Below are positions 21,806-29,569 of a stretch of 34,998 nucleotides of DNA, piece after piece. The DNA comes from a virus, in the IMG/VR virus record IMGVR_UViG_3300042988_000821, positions 1-34,998 of that record. One strand, written 5' to 3'. How positions within the stretch are numbered: position 1 is the first letter of the stretch; each line of letters starts with the position of its first letter. A program made the position numbers and the translations under genes. Below the pieces are notes generated by a model. That model saw nothing but the letters and a program-made list of their open reading frames with translations. It was not told where the DNA came from and searched no databases.

Positions 21806-23474
21806 CGAGTTGCCCCCCAATGTACGCCTGCCGGACGATGTTTGTGATCACCGGGGCCAGCTGCGCGATCTGTGCGCTGTCTGCCGTTCCCAATGCCGGG
21901 GCATACGTAAAGTTCACAACGATCGTTCCGCCGCCTGCGGCAGATAATTTATTGTTGGGAATGATCGTCCCGCTTTGGTTCGGGACAAATAACTCCATGC
22001 CCTGCTCGCCGACGATATACGGCGTCCCGGCAGATACGGGGCCGCCCGCGGCTTTCCCCTTGTATGTGGTTGTTCCAGTTTGCAGGTTCATTGCCTGCCC
22101 GGCTTTGGCGATCAACTCCGCGCCGCTGGAGGTAAAGTTCAGCATGAATGTTTTTTGCGCAGGAATGGCATTCACTTGATTTACAAGATCCCCAACCTCT
22201 CGCATCGCGGCTCTGGCTTCGGCCACCACCACATCAGAATAAATGCCCCATGCCTGCCCCTTTTTGAGCAGGAAATCCATTTCAGTGGTGGTCAATCCGT
22301 CCTGTGCCAGCTGCTGTTCCAGCATTCCCAGCACGATCTTGCGTGTGGCTTTTTCATGCTCGGCGGTCAACTCTGCCAGCTTTTGCTTCCGCTGATCGTC
22401 CGTCAGGTCCATATCGCTGCTGATGCTTGCGTAATTTTCCCGAAAACTTTCCCAATTCCCCTGCATGGAACTGGTTGTGGATAACTGCACAGAATTCAAA
22501 CTTTCTATGGCTTTTTGCATTTCCTCAGCAGTGGGAATACTATCTTCCATTGCATCGGTATTTTTTTCTAGTAGTTGCGTATTATTCATTAACGCTTCGC
22601 CATGCGCTTCACGCGCATCCGCCGCAGCAAATAATGCTTCACGCTCTTTTCCCAAATACGCTTGCATGGCGTTAGCGCGGTCGCCATAAGCCGTAAAAAC
22701 TTCGTCGCTGGTCTTATTTCCCATCAGATCAAGTAAATTCCAAACTTGTCCGATTGGACCTAATAATCCACGCCAGGCTTTTTCTGCCTGCCAAAGTTTT
22801 CCATTACCTTCTTCAATTTCGATATTTAATTTTTTCAAAAGATCAACAGTTGGGATTAATGCCCTCCCTCCTGCAGATACTTTTAATGCCTCCCAAGAGT
22901 CTGATAAGTTATCTATTTGTTTTTGATACTCGCGTGCGCTATCGATTGCCGCCTGATCCAGTATCAGCCCGTCGCTAATACCATCCCCCGCCGCGCGGAT
23001 CTTCGCTCCGCCCTGTTCCATCGTTTCCACAAAAGAGATCCAGGACTTCCCGAACCGCTTCTGCATGAACTCGGCTTTTTCCTGTGCAGAACTCAGCGCG
23101 TTGTACTGGTCGCTCATCCGCGCCAGTCCCTCCACGCTGTAATCAAATTCATCGCCGTTTTTCTGAATGACTTTTTGAAGTTCTTCGTAACTGACCTTCA
23201 TGTCATCCAAAACTTGGATTAGCCGCGAAGACTCCTCCGCGCTCATCCCGGTCGATTGCTGAACGCTGCGCACCTGATCGGCATACGCCACCATTGTGCC
23301 AACCGTCGCGTCGAACACGCGCTTGATCGCATATCCCGCTGTTACCAAAGCACCGGAAACCATTGCCGCTTCCATATATGCGGCTTTAAGTTTCGTCAAA
23401 GATCTAATAACATCTTTATCGGCGTCGCCTGTTTTTTTTAGTTGAAAAATAATTTCTAAAAGAGTTCGCGCCAT
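21798..23474 (-). CDS. tape measure protein
   Basis: A 558-aa protein, mostly helical, located as usual behind the frameshifted chaperones. A hydrophobic segment near residues 36-60 (AAMVSGALVTAGYAI) and amphipathic helices (SSRLIQVLDDMKVSYEELQKV; DDQRKQKLAELTAEHEKA) are typical. The C-terminus has AGGPVSAGTPYIVGEQG, a motif common at tape-measure ends. Length sets tail length; at about 1.5 angstrom per residue this gives roughly 80 nm. The codons around 22430-22930 are noticeably AT-richer than the flanks. Confidence 0.93.
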   Translation of the reverse strand: MARTLLEIIFQLKKTGDADKDVIRSLTKLKAAYMEAAMVSGALVTAGYAIKRVFDATVGTMVAYADQVRSVQQSTGMSAEESSRLIQVLDDMKVSYEELQKVIQKNGDEFDYSVEGLARMSDQYNALSSAQEKAEFMQKRFGKSWISFVETMEQGGAKIRAAGDGISDGLILDQAAIDSAREYQKQIDNLSDSWEALKVSAGGRALIPTVDLLKKLNIEIEEGNGKLWQAEKAWRGLLGPIGQVWNLLDLMGNKTSDEVFTAYGDRANAMQAYLGKEREALFAAADAREAHGEALMNNTQLLEKNTDAMEDSIPTAEEMQKAIESLNSVQLSTTSSMQGNWESFRENYASISSDMDLTDDQRKQKLAELTAEHEKATRKIVLGMLEQQLAQDGLTTTEMDFLLKKGQAWGIYSDVVVAEARAAMREVGDLVNQVNAIPAQKTFMLNFTSSGAELIAKAGQAMNLQTGTTTYKGKAAGGPVSAGTPYIVGEQGMELFVPNQSGTIIPNNKLSAAGGGTIVVNFTYAPALGTADSAQIAQLAPVITNIVRQAYIGGQLGG

Positions 23475-23484
23475 GTGTTACATC

Positions 23485-24167
23485 CTATTTTCCGTAGCTC
23501 GGGTGGTTCGCCCGTTGCCGCCGAAGTACATCCTCAAAGCGTCTCTTGCTTTCGGCTTCCTGCCGTTTCTCTTCTGCCTGTTGCGCCTCATACTCTCGCA
23601 ACCCATAAAACAACTCGATCCAATCCTCGGTGAGCTGTCCCACATCCCACGGCGTGACGGCCCCGTATCCGACCACCTGATTGACCAGCCGCGCCAGCGA
23701 GACCGCCTGAAGTCCTTCATGCGTCGTTCGCCCGTTCTCCCTCAGTCCCTCGATCGCGTCCGCTAACTCTTTTTTTTTCTGTCGAGATGAGCCTTGCGCG
23801 CTTCGGTCGTCGCCTGGATCATCCACACCAGGAACGCAGGATCCTGCGCCTGCAGCTCGCGCACTTCCTCCAGCGTCCAGTGTGTCGGCTCCGGCCCCTG
23901 GTTCCATACCTCCACATACCACTTCAACAACTCATCTTCCCCACTGACTCCCCTCTCCATGTTGTTCTCTTCAACATGGGGAGGGGTCGGGGGTGGGGTG
24001 GGGTGGGGTCGGGCAGGGGCCAAACTCGCGCGCGCTGCCAGTGTCAAATGATTGCCCAGCATCTCCAACGGCGGATTGACCCACACATGCAGGTACTGAC
24101 CCGCCAGCTCGGGCGCATATTCGCTCATATCCACTGGCACAACCACGCGCGGTATATTGATCTTCAT
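23485..24167 (-). CDS. tail assembly chaperone, frameshifted long form (G-T fusion)
   Basis: About 227 aa, made by reading 24167 to 23769 in frame 0, slipping -1 on A AAA AAG, and continuing 23769 to 23485 in the -1 frame. The added part reads ELADAIEGLRENGRTTHEG, then WDVGQLTEDWIELFYGLREY and a charged coiled coil ending in RRQRANHPSYGK. Long/short chaperone pairs coat the tape measure during tail assembly in siphoviruses. Position between tube and tape measure fits exactly. Confidence 0.85.
23763..24167 (-). CDS. tail assembly chaperone, short form (G)
   Basis: A 134-aa protein. ATG 24167 lies just after the tail-tube stop. The N-terminus has PRVVVPVDMSEYAPELAGQY and the C-terminal half is helical (LLKWYVEVWNQG; TLEEVRELQAQDPAFLVWM). 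It ends at TAG right after the slippery run. A proline-rich stretch (HPTPPPTPPHVEE) encoded by a palindromic, G-rich insertion separates the halves and looks like an inserted element. Confidence 0.85.
   Translation of the reverse strand: MKINIPRVVVPVDMSEYAPELAGQYLHVWVNPPLEMLGNHLTLAARASLAPARPHPTPPPTPPHVEENNMERGVSGEDELLKWYVEVWNQGPEPTHWTLEEVRELQAQDPAFLVWMIQATTEARKAHLDRKKKS
23769..23775 (-). other. programmed -1 frameshift site A AAA AAG
   Basis: Nine A in a row occur on the minus strand (plus T9 at 23770-23778). Frame 0 reads AGA AAA AAA AAG AGT TAG. A -1 slip on A_AAA_AAG, the most efficient bacterial heptamer, enters the open frame reading GAG TTA GCG. The frame-0 stop is 4-6 nt downstream. 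Confidence 0.85.
23950..24013. repeat. REP-like palindrome plus G-quadruplex motif inside chaperone gene
   Basis: 23950-23964 pairs with 23972-23986 (15 bp, one G-U). It is followed on the plus strand by five or more G-runs (GGGGG, then GGGG separated by single T) to 24013, a strong G4 motif on the template strand. The sequence resembles 25212-25270 in the minor gene upstream. It is inserted in frame and encodes the PTPPPTPP stretch. Confidence 0.65.
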
Positions 24168-24168
24168 G

Positions 24169-25182
24169 TTAGAAGCTGGCCAAATTGGTAACCGTATTGA
24201 GCTGAAGCATCTTGGCCCCGGTCGCGTCATACCGGCCAACCAGCACCGCGCTGTGCAGATTGTCGCCGCGGTCTTCGCTTGCCAACGGAGAGACAGACTC
24301 CCAGTTGCCGCCAATGTCAATGCTCAGGCTGTGGGTCGTGCCTGTGCCGATCTGGCTGCCGTTGATCTTGAGCCGGATCACCTGGAACGTGCCAGCCTGC
24401 TGTGCGTCAAAGATCGCATCCGCATCCGATCCGCCTTCCAGCGTAAAGTTCGCGGTGGCAGAGATCATGCCCGCGCCGTGTGTGTTGAAATACTTGTTGC
24501 CGCTGCCGGAAAACTTCGGGTGCAGGCCGGTCAAAATTTCGATGTCGAACGCCCGCAGGATGTTGGTCTTCTCGGTTCCGCCGACTCCCGCCCAGGTCGT
24601 ATCCAGGTAGAACCGCGCCAGCTTGGCGTTGATCGGTTCTGCGGTCGGCAGCGCCAAAGATCCAGTGAATGTGGTCGGTGTCAGTTGCCGCGCAAAGAAG
24701 TCCGCCTCGATATTGACCGGGCTGGCGTCCTGTCCCTGCGAAACATTCCCGCTGATGCGGATGCGCTCGAACATCGCATACTCGGCCTCGAACGCCTGCG
24801 TGTCATCGCCCAACTCGATCGTCAAGGAGTTCTGCGCATTGTCCACGCCCGACACCAGCGAAGGAGTCTGGTCCCAGGCATAATCCGCTTGGGAAGGGGT
24901 AGTCTCGGTTGGCGTCACGCCGCCCTTCAGTGCGCACCCGAACAATGGAGGCAGCATCTGGAAATACCCATGCTCCACGCTCAGCGTGTTGGTATACAAA
25001 TACTGATGGATCACACTCCGCACGGACGGGACATTGATCCCCACATCCTCGTTCGGGAATACCGGCTTGCGGTCGGTTCCCACTGCCGGGACCTTGCCCA
25101 TCAAAATTTTTGTGCTCGGAACCGCAGTACCTCGAGTTGTCTCTTTTCCGTACTGGACCTTGCTAAAGAAACGATTACCCAT
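24169..25182 (-). CDS. major tail (tube) protein
   Basis: A 337-aa protein. AAAAAGGAG precedes ATG 25182. N-terminus FFSKVQYGKETTRGTAVPSTKIL and internal YETDAQ-like beta segments (NSLTIELGDDTQAFEAEYAMF, VNIEADFFARQLTPTTF, NFTLEGGSDADAIF) match the tail-tube family that stacks into the tail shaft. The order completion, tube, chaperones, tape measure is standard for siphoviruses. Confidence 0.88.
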   Translation of the reverse strand: MGNRFFSKVQYGKETTRGTAVPSTKILMGKVPAVGTDRKPVFPNEDVGINVPSVRSVIHQYLYTNTLSVEHGYFQMLPPLFGCALKGGVTPTETTPSQADYAWDQTPSLVSGVDNAQNSLTIELGDDTQAFEAEYAMFERIRISGNVSQGQDASPVNIEADFFARQLTPTTFTGSLALPTAEPINAKLARFYLDTTWAGVGGTEKTNILRAFDIEILTGLHPKFSGSGNKYFNTHGAGMISATANFTLEGGSDADAIFDAQQAGTFQVIRLKINGSQIGTGTTHSLSIDIGGNWESVSPLASEDRGDNLHSAVLVGRYDATGAKMLQLNTVTNLASF

Positions 25183-25399
25183 TGTTTATCTCCTTTTTAT
25201 TCTTCTTCTCACCCTTCCCCGTGTTGTGCTCTTCCACAGGGGGAAGGGCCGGGGATGGGGCGAGGGTCGTGGCATAACTTCCATTCTTCACGGCTTCCGC
25301 CAGCAAGTCCGCGACTCCAAGCGCTTCCGCCTGCTCGTCGCTGATCTCGTGCGGCAGTCCCGGCACACCCTGGTCAGTTCCAACGTATTGATATTTCAT
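25175..25399 (-). CDS. small head-tail module protein with REP-like insertion
   Basis: A 74-aa protein. AAGGAG lies before ATG 25399. The N-terminal part (YQYVGTDQGVPGLPHEISDEQ) resembles small accessory proteins with a FeoB/ SAP-type turn that phages encode near connectors. The C-terminal PSPALPPVEEHNTGKGEKKN is encoded by a palindromic repeat (25212-25248) and is probably an acquired tail. It overlaps the tube gene by 8 nt. Confidence 0.7.
   Translation of the reverse strand: MKYQYVGTDQGVPGLPHEISDEQAEALGVADLLAEAVKNGSYATTLAPSPALPPVEEHNTGKGEKKNKKEINNG
25212..25270. repeat. REP-like palindrome inside minor gene
   Basis: CCCTTCCCC (25212-25220) pairs with GGGGAAGGG (25240-25248); GTG/CAC extends the stem. 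The following G-rich flank matches the flank of the palindrome at 23950-24013. The two share the pattern palindrome then GGGG-rich tail and read in the same frame as ..PPVEEHN / ..PPHVEENN. Confidence 0.65.
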
Positions 25400-25408
25400 A
25401 GCTTCTCC

Positions 25409-25891
25409 TTACGCGCTCAACAAATACTGACCACTGACGGGCTGCTTGACGCTCCATCGCGCCACGATCCCCTGGTGGTCATCCTGCCCCGTCAGCGGGT
25501 GCTTGTACGTCACAAACTGCAGTGCATTTTGCGTGTTCTGCAGGATCGTAAAAAATTCCACTCGTCCGCCCAGCGTCATGTTTTGCATCGCTGCCGCGGC
25601 GATTCGCCCAAAATAGCGCATCACTTGCGCCACATTCTTGGCTGAGATGTCCCGAGTCAAATGAAACTCGGTCTGTCCCTGCCAGTAAAAGATCGTCGGC
25701 CCGCCCATCGAATATTCCAGTTGCAGGTCGGTGATGAAGGACACCGCGCACGGCCCGGTCTCCGCGCTGACCGCCTCGGGCAGTTCGTTCCGCTCAAAGA
25801 CCAAAAATGAACGGATCGTATTGATCCCGCCGTCACTTACGGCAAAGGTCCTGCAGATCTCATCCAAAAAAGTTTCAACAGACTCAGCCAT
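25409..25891 (-). CDS. tail completion / terminator-like protein
   Basis: A 160-aa protein. Start ATG 25891 overlaps the upstream stop; AAAGGG upstream. The alpha/beta pattern (VETFLDEICRTFAV; FITDLQLEYSM; FYWQGQTEFHLTRDI) and its position between an HK97 gp10-like protein and the tail tube fit a tail-terminator protein (gpU-like). Assignment is mainly positional. Confidence 0.7.
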   Translation of the reverse strand: MAESVETFLDEICRTFAVSDGGINTIRSFLVFERNELPEAVSAETGPCAVSFITDLQLEYSMGGPTIFYWQGQTEFHLTRDISAKNVAQVMRYFGRIAAAAMQNMTLGGRVEFFTILQNTQNALQFVTYKHPLTGQDDHQGIVARWSVKQPVSGQYLLSA

Positions 25892-26352
25892 CAAAGACCC
25901 TTTCTAGATAAATCGTTTGCAACCGAAACAAGCGCCCGTTCCATTTCAGGGTCAATTTTTGATTTCGCATCCTCCTGCGCGCGCTCCATGAATTTCAGCG
26001 CAGGCAGCCCCGGGTGCATCTTGATCTTTAAGTTCAGCGCAGGCACATACCCGATTGGGTGTTCTACCGCGCCGTATTCCAGCACGTTCACATACCAGGC
26101 ACGTGCGCCATACTTCCAACCCACCCGGCCTGTAATGTTCAATCCGCTGCCGGAAACAGCCTTGCGCAATTCAGCCCGCGCCGCTCCTGTCCGACTCTGG
26201 AATGGCAGGGAAGCGCTCAACCCGGTCTTGATCGTGTTGGTGGCTCTGTGCATCGCCGGATAAAAATGTTTATTGGCGATTTTTGGGAACTCCTTAATCA
26301 GCATTACCTGCCAGGTTAAGTCCGCCGCTGAAAAATCCGTCTTGTAGCTCAT
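25891..26352 (-). CDS. HK97 gp10-like head-tail joining protein
   Basis: A 153-aa protein. Motifs match the gp10 family of head-tail completion proteins: helix FPKIANKHFYPAMHRATNTIKTGL, basic SRTGAARAELRKAV, beta WYVNVLEYGAVEHPIGY, and the C-terminal helix EDAKSKIDPEMERALVSV. These proteins sit at the neck. ATGA overlap with the upstream connector gene. Confidence 0.82.
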   Translation of the reverse strand: MSYKTDFSAADLTWQVMLIKEFPKIANKHFYPAMHRATNTIKTGLSASLPFQSRTGAARAELRKAVSGSGLNITGRVGWKYGARAWYVNVLEYGAVEHPIGYVPALNLKIKMHPGLPALKFMERAQEDAKSKIDPEMERALVSVANDLSRKGL

Positions 26353-27380
26353 GCCGCCCCCATGTGAATGATGCGGTACGCATTGCGAATTTCCGCAAGT
26401 TCCTTTGGCATCACATACAGGTATTGAGCCTGTCCCGTCAGGGTTTCACCGATCACGCCGCTGTACCCGCCCTGTGCATCCTTCAGCATTCGTGCCGCCA
26501 TTTTCCGGCACAGGCCGTTTACATCATCCGGAACGCGCTGCTGGGATACGCTCGCGCCGCTGCTGTGAGCGGCAGCGGTCGTGCCATTTACTCCGCGCGT
26601 CACAGTAAAGGTACGGTACACGCTCACGCTGGCATTGTCTGCATGAGCCGCGCGGATCGTTTTATTCCAGCCGCGCACAACAGCCGCCTGGTTGCCGCTG
26701 ATGTCCAAAATCTTCATCTGCTCCAGGCCGATCCGTATAACCTCACCCACATACAACAAAGACCCGTCAGCGAACGTCACAAGATTGCTGTCGCTGTCCA
26801 GTGCCTCGGTGATCGTGGTCACGGAGGCAGGCGAGCCTGTAGCCTCCACGTATTGCTGTTCGCTCCCGATCAAACACACCATGCCGGGGGAGACCGCCGC
26901 GCCATTGCTGACAGATACGCTTGTGGCGCTGTCGCTCTGGTTTGCCGTCAGGGTGATCCCCAACGATTTACTCAGGTCGTAAAGACCCCATTGACCGGTG
27001 ATCGAAACGCTGTCCTCTTCACAGGCCCAGGATCCCAACAGGCTTGCATCAGGTCCAACATCCAGCCACGAATACGGGCCGTTCGGCCAGTAACGCTTCT
27101 GCGGCCGCGCCACATAATCCGTGCCGCTCAGGCTTGTCCCATCGTTGGAGATCGCATCAATGCCCAGCAGCGGCGGCACATACAAACGCTGCGCTCCATG
27201 CCCGTTGAACAGCCGTGTCATTTGCACAGGCAGGAACCAGCCAATGTTCTTCTGCAAAAAGTCGCTTGCCTGCAGGATCTTCGGCATCACGCGCGACTCA
27301 CGCTCAGACCCCAACAGGTTGAGGTCCTCGTCAAGCTCGGCCAGTGTGCAAAAGATTTGTGCGTAGATCGGTTCGGTCAT
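26349..27380 (-). CDS. head-tail connector with inserted repeat domain
   Basis: A 343-aa protein. The helical ends (LAELDEDLNLLGSERESRVMPKILQASDFL; NGLCRKMAARMLKDAQGGYSGV) resemble gp6-type connector adaptors, which are usually near 100 aa. A beta-rich insertion (about 140-280) contains two copies of a pattern: VRGWNKTIRAAHADNASVSV and TRGVNGTTAAAHSSGASVSQ. Such RGvNgTxAaaH repeats occur in phage structural proteins. AGGA lies before ATG 27380. Confidence 0.7.
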   Translation of the reverse strand: MTEPIYAQIFCTLAELDEDLNLLGSERESRVMPKILQASDFLQKNIGWFLPVQMTRLFNGHGAQRLYVPPLLGIDAISNDGTSLSGTDYVARPQKRYWPNGPYSWLDVGPDASLLGSWACEEDSVSITGQWGLYDLSKSLGITLTANQSDSATSVSVSNGAAVSPGMVCLIGSEQQYVEATGSPASVTTITEALDSDSNLVTFADGSLLYVGEVIRIGLEQMKILDISGNQAAVVRGWNKTIRAAHADNASVSVYRTFTVTRGVNGTTAAAHSSGASVSQQRVPDDVNGLCRKMAARMLKDAQGGYSGVIGETLTGQAQYLYVMPKELAEIRNAYRIIHMGAA

Positions 27381-27398
27381 AAGGCTTTATCCTATGGT

Positions 27399-27431
27399 GG
27401 GTGACAGGCGGGGAAGGGCCGCCTGCCACCC
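27399..27431 (-). other. intercistronic hairpin without U-tract
   Basis: In minus-strand RNA a 13-bp stem (27419-27431 with 27399-27411, one G-U) with a 7-nt loop lies between the 58-aa gene and the connector gene. The G-U pair is absent on the plus strand. Without a U-run it more likely tunes mRNA stability than terminates. Confidence 0.65.
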
Positions 27432-27462
27432 GTGGAAACAGGATGGCGATTCCTGGATTTCC

Positions 27463-27639
27463 CTACTTGGGCTTTTTCTTTTCTTCGGTCCGCGGCGCAG
27501 GGGCTGCAGCTGCAGCCGGGGCAGGGGCTTCCGACTCTGCGGGCACAACCACCCAACCCAGCCGCAAATGATCGGCCAGCGCATCAGGGTGAACCCCGAT
27601 CACTTCGCCGTCTTTGGTTACGTTGATAAATTCGCTCAT
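27463..27639 (-). CDS. small accessory head protein (58 aa)
   Basis: The start ATG 27639 overlaps the upstream stop (ATGA). The sequence SEFINVTKDGEVIGVHPDAL continues with ADHLRLGW, then an Ala/Pro-rich tail and a lysine-rich end. ALADHLRLGW is nearly the same as ALADHIRLGW in the first 35 residues of the next protein (27636-28328), so the two share a small domain. Likely a head or neck accessory. Confidence 0.75.
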   Translation of the reverse strand: MSEFINVTKDGEVIGVHPDALADHLRLGWVVVPAESEAPAPAAAAAPAPRTEEKKKPK

Positions 27640-28328
27640 AAAGACTCCTTCGTATATTCCGCGTCAGAACCCAGCGCATCCATTTCGTAATGAATATCCA
27701 CTTCGTTCAGCTTGCAGTCCGCGTTATAGGTATCCTGCACATCCGCGCCCAGCCGTGAGATCAGGATCAGGATCATGCAGGAAATGGTCTTGCCCGTCAT
27801 GTCGATCTCGCCAAAGTTGGCGATCTGGTGCATGTCGCTGGTTGCGCTTCCGGCGTCCAGCGCGGTTACGACCGTCCAATCTGCCGGGAATGCCTCGTCC
27901 ACATTGGCGACCTTGTATTGCATCTGCCATTTGACATTGCCGGTGTTGGTGTTGGTTGGCGACCAATGCACATGCGGGTGGATCGCGCTGCCCTCTTTCC
28001 AGCTGTGCGGCATCTGTGCCTGGATCGCGATAATGTTGCTCAATGTCCCTGAAAAGGTCAGCCTGCCGTCACTGGTGTCCCGTGTCGGGTCAGAGGCCGC
28101 CCCGGGCGGGTTGATCCCGGCTGCAGGAAAGCGCAGGTCATCCCACGCGGTGTCCGTCAGTGTCACATCTCCGCCGATCGTCAGGACAGATCCATCCGGC
28201 ATCGAGATCGATTGCTTCCCGTACGTGATCTCCGCCAGCCGCCACCCCAAACGGATATGGTCCGCCAGCGCAGCGCTGTCGATGTAAAGGTCATCCTGTC
28301 CGTCTTTGGAGATCAAAATAAGGGTCAT
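27636..28328 (-). CDS. phage structural protein with conserved PHSWKEGS..HPHVHW motif
   Basis: A 230-aa protein. Start ATG 28328 has AAGGA upstream. The first 35 residues repeat the small ADHxRLGW domain. The body holds WDDLRFPAAG and MPHSWKEGSAIHPHVHW, which I recognise as a recurrent motif in phage head or fibre proteins of unknown role, followed by beta segments (KWQMQYKVANVDEAFP). Its position behind the coat gene suggests a decoration or head-fibre protein. It is translated after a stable hairpin. Confidence 0.75.
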   Translation of the reverse strand: MTLILISKDGQDDLYIDSAALADHIRLGWRLAEITYGKQSISMPDGSVLTIGGDVTLTDTAWDDLRFPAAGINPPGAASDPTRDTSDGRLTFSGTLSNIIAIQAQMPHSWKEGSAIHPHVHWSPTNTNTGNVKWQMQYKVANVDEAFPADWTVVTALDAGSATSDMHQIANFGEIDMTGKTISCMILILISRLGADVQDTYNADCKLNEVDIHYEMDALGSDAEYTKESL

Positions 28329-28338
28329 GTTTATCCTT

Positions 28339-28366
28339 CCTTCCCCCCTCAACAGAGGGGGGAAGG
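28339..28366 (-). other. 12-bp hairpin between coat gene and next gene
   Basis: CCTTCCCCCCTC (28339-28350) pairs perfectly with GAGGGGGGAAGG (28355-28366) across a 4-nt loop, 10 nt after the coat stop and just before the next ribosome binding site. No U-tract. It may protect the abundant coat mRNA or reduce read-through. Confidence 0.7.
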
Positions 28367-28376
28367 ATTATTTCGA

Positions 28377-29519
28377 TTAGCCCAGCAGGGTGGCAATGAA
28401 GTCGCTCTTGACGGCCTTCACGCCCCAGGCAATACCCACTTCGTAGACCACCTGGCGGCGCTGGCGATACAGGGCCACCTGGAAGGTCAGGTCGGAATAC
28501 GGGTCGGTGATTTCAACCACATCGTCCGCGGCGTCGCCGCCTTCGGGCATGGCAGGCACGCGGGTCACAAGGTGCAGCGCGTTGCGGTCGAACGCCCAGT
28601 TGCCGGTGTAGCTGTTGCCCACGGTGATGGTCTTGCCATCGACCTGAGCCTGCTTGAGGCCCGGGTTCCCGATCACCATTGTTCCAGCGGCGGCAATGCC
28701 GGTGTTCACAACGTACTTGTTGGCATCATCTTCGAAAGCCACAACATCGCCGTACAGGATCGTGCCGGAACCGGTCTTGGCAACGATCGAGGTCGCGCCG
28801 ACCGCGTGCGAGCCGTTGAACACGTAGCTGGTGCCGGTGCCCTTTGTGTGGCTGACGATCTGCCCGGACTCGTGCAGGAACATGCCTTCAACACGGCCCA
28901 AAGTACCGTCGCGCAAAAGCGAACCTTCGCCCGCTTCGTTGACCTTGAACAGGCTGGACTGCAGACCGCGCAGTTTTGCGCCTGCGGTGGTGTTCAGCAC
29001 CAGGTGCAGGTCAGAAAGCGGCGCGCCGTTATCCACCAGGATCTGGCGGGTGTAGCTGAAGTCAGAGAAGTTTCCAGCAGTGGCAAACGGGGTGGTGCCA
29101 GCGGTGCCGTACGCGCGCGAGGCGTTGCGCTTGGCAGCCAGGAATAGATCAGACTCGATCTCATTGCACAGGGTGCGCATGGCCTGCGCGAACTGATCCT
29201 GCAAAACCTTCGCATAAATGCCGCGAATGCTCATCTGCTCTTCGCCGGTCCAGGGGAAAGTGACCGAGCGGGATTTGCTGATGGTGATGTCACCGTACGA
29301 AACGGTCTGACCTGAAGGATCAGGGCCGGTCGCAGCGGCGGAAATGTCGGCGGCGGTCTGCGCGGCAACGATCGGGTAGCGGATGGTCTGGTCTTTGGCG
29401 ACCATCGAAACATCGCTGTCCTTGTAGACCGCGGCAATAAAACCGGTCTGTTCGCGGGCCACGGTATCGGCGGCCTTGTACAGAGTGGGGACCAAACCAG
29501 TGAGGGTGTTAGCGCTCAT
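28377..29519 (-). CDS. major capsid protein, P22 coat-like
   Basis: A 380-aa protein. The N-terminus NTLTGLVPTLYKAADTVARE followed by GFIAAVYKDSDVSMVAKDQTIRYPIV matches the P22 gp5 coat family. Later features are TAGAKLRGLQSSLFKVNEAG, an insertion-like segment (YGDVVAFEDDANKYVVNTG) and the C-terminal YRQRRQVVYEVGIAWGVKAV. It lacks an HK97 N-terminal delta domain. TAGGAG precedes the ATG. It forms the head shell; the scaffold function appears to be in the gene upstream. Confidence 0.88.
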   Translation of the reverse strand: MSANTLTGLVPTLYKAADTVAREQTGFIAAVYKDSDVSMVAKDQTIRYPIVAAQTAADISAAATGPDPSGQTVSYGDITISKSRSVTFPWTGEEQMSIRGIYAKVLQDQFAQAMRTLCNEIESDLFLAAKRNASRAYGTAGTTPFATAGNFSDFSYTRQILVDNGAPLSDLHLVLNTTAGAKLRGLQSSLFKVNEAGEGSLLRDGTLGRVEGMFLHESGQIVSHTKGTGTSYVFNGSHAVGATSIVAKTGSGTILYGDVVAFEDDANKYVVNTGIAAAGTMVIGNPGLKQAQVDGKTITVGNSYTGNWAFDRNALHLVTRVPAMPEGGDAADDVVEITDPYSDLTFQVALYRQRRQVVYEVGIAWGVKAVKSDFIATLLG

Positions 29520-29569
29520 TGTAAAATTCTCCTATTTCAAAATATTTCAAAAATGGGTCAGGCTCTCGC

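Noticed and set aside
24157-25344. Long plus-strand ORF (395 aa) opposite the tail tube gene
   Set aside because: It is an antisense shadow in high-GC coding DNA. The minus-strand gene has a ribosome binding site, correct family features and context.
26364-27404. Long plus-strand ORF (346 aa) opposite the connector gene
   Set aside because: Antisense shadow with low-complexity His/Arg-rich translation and no context.
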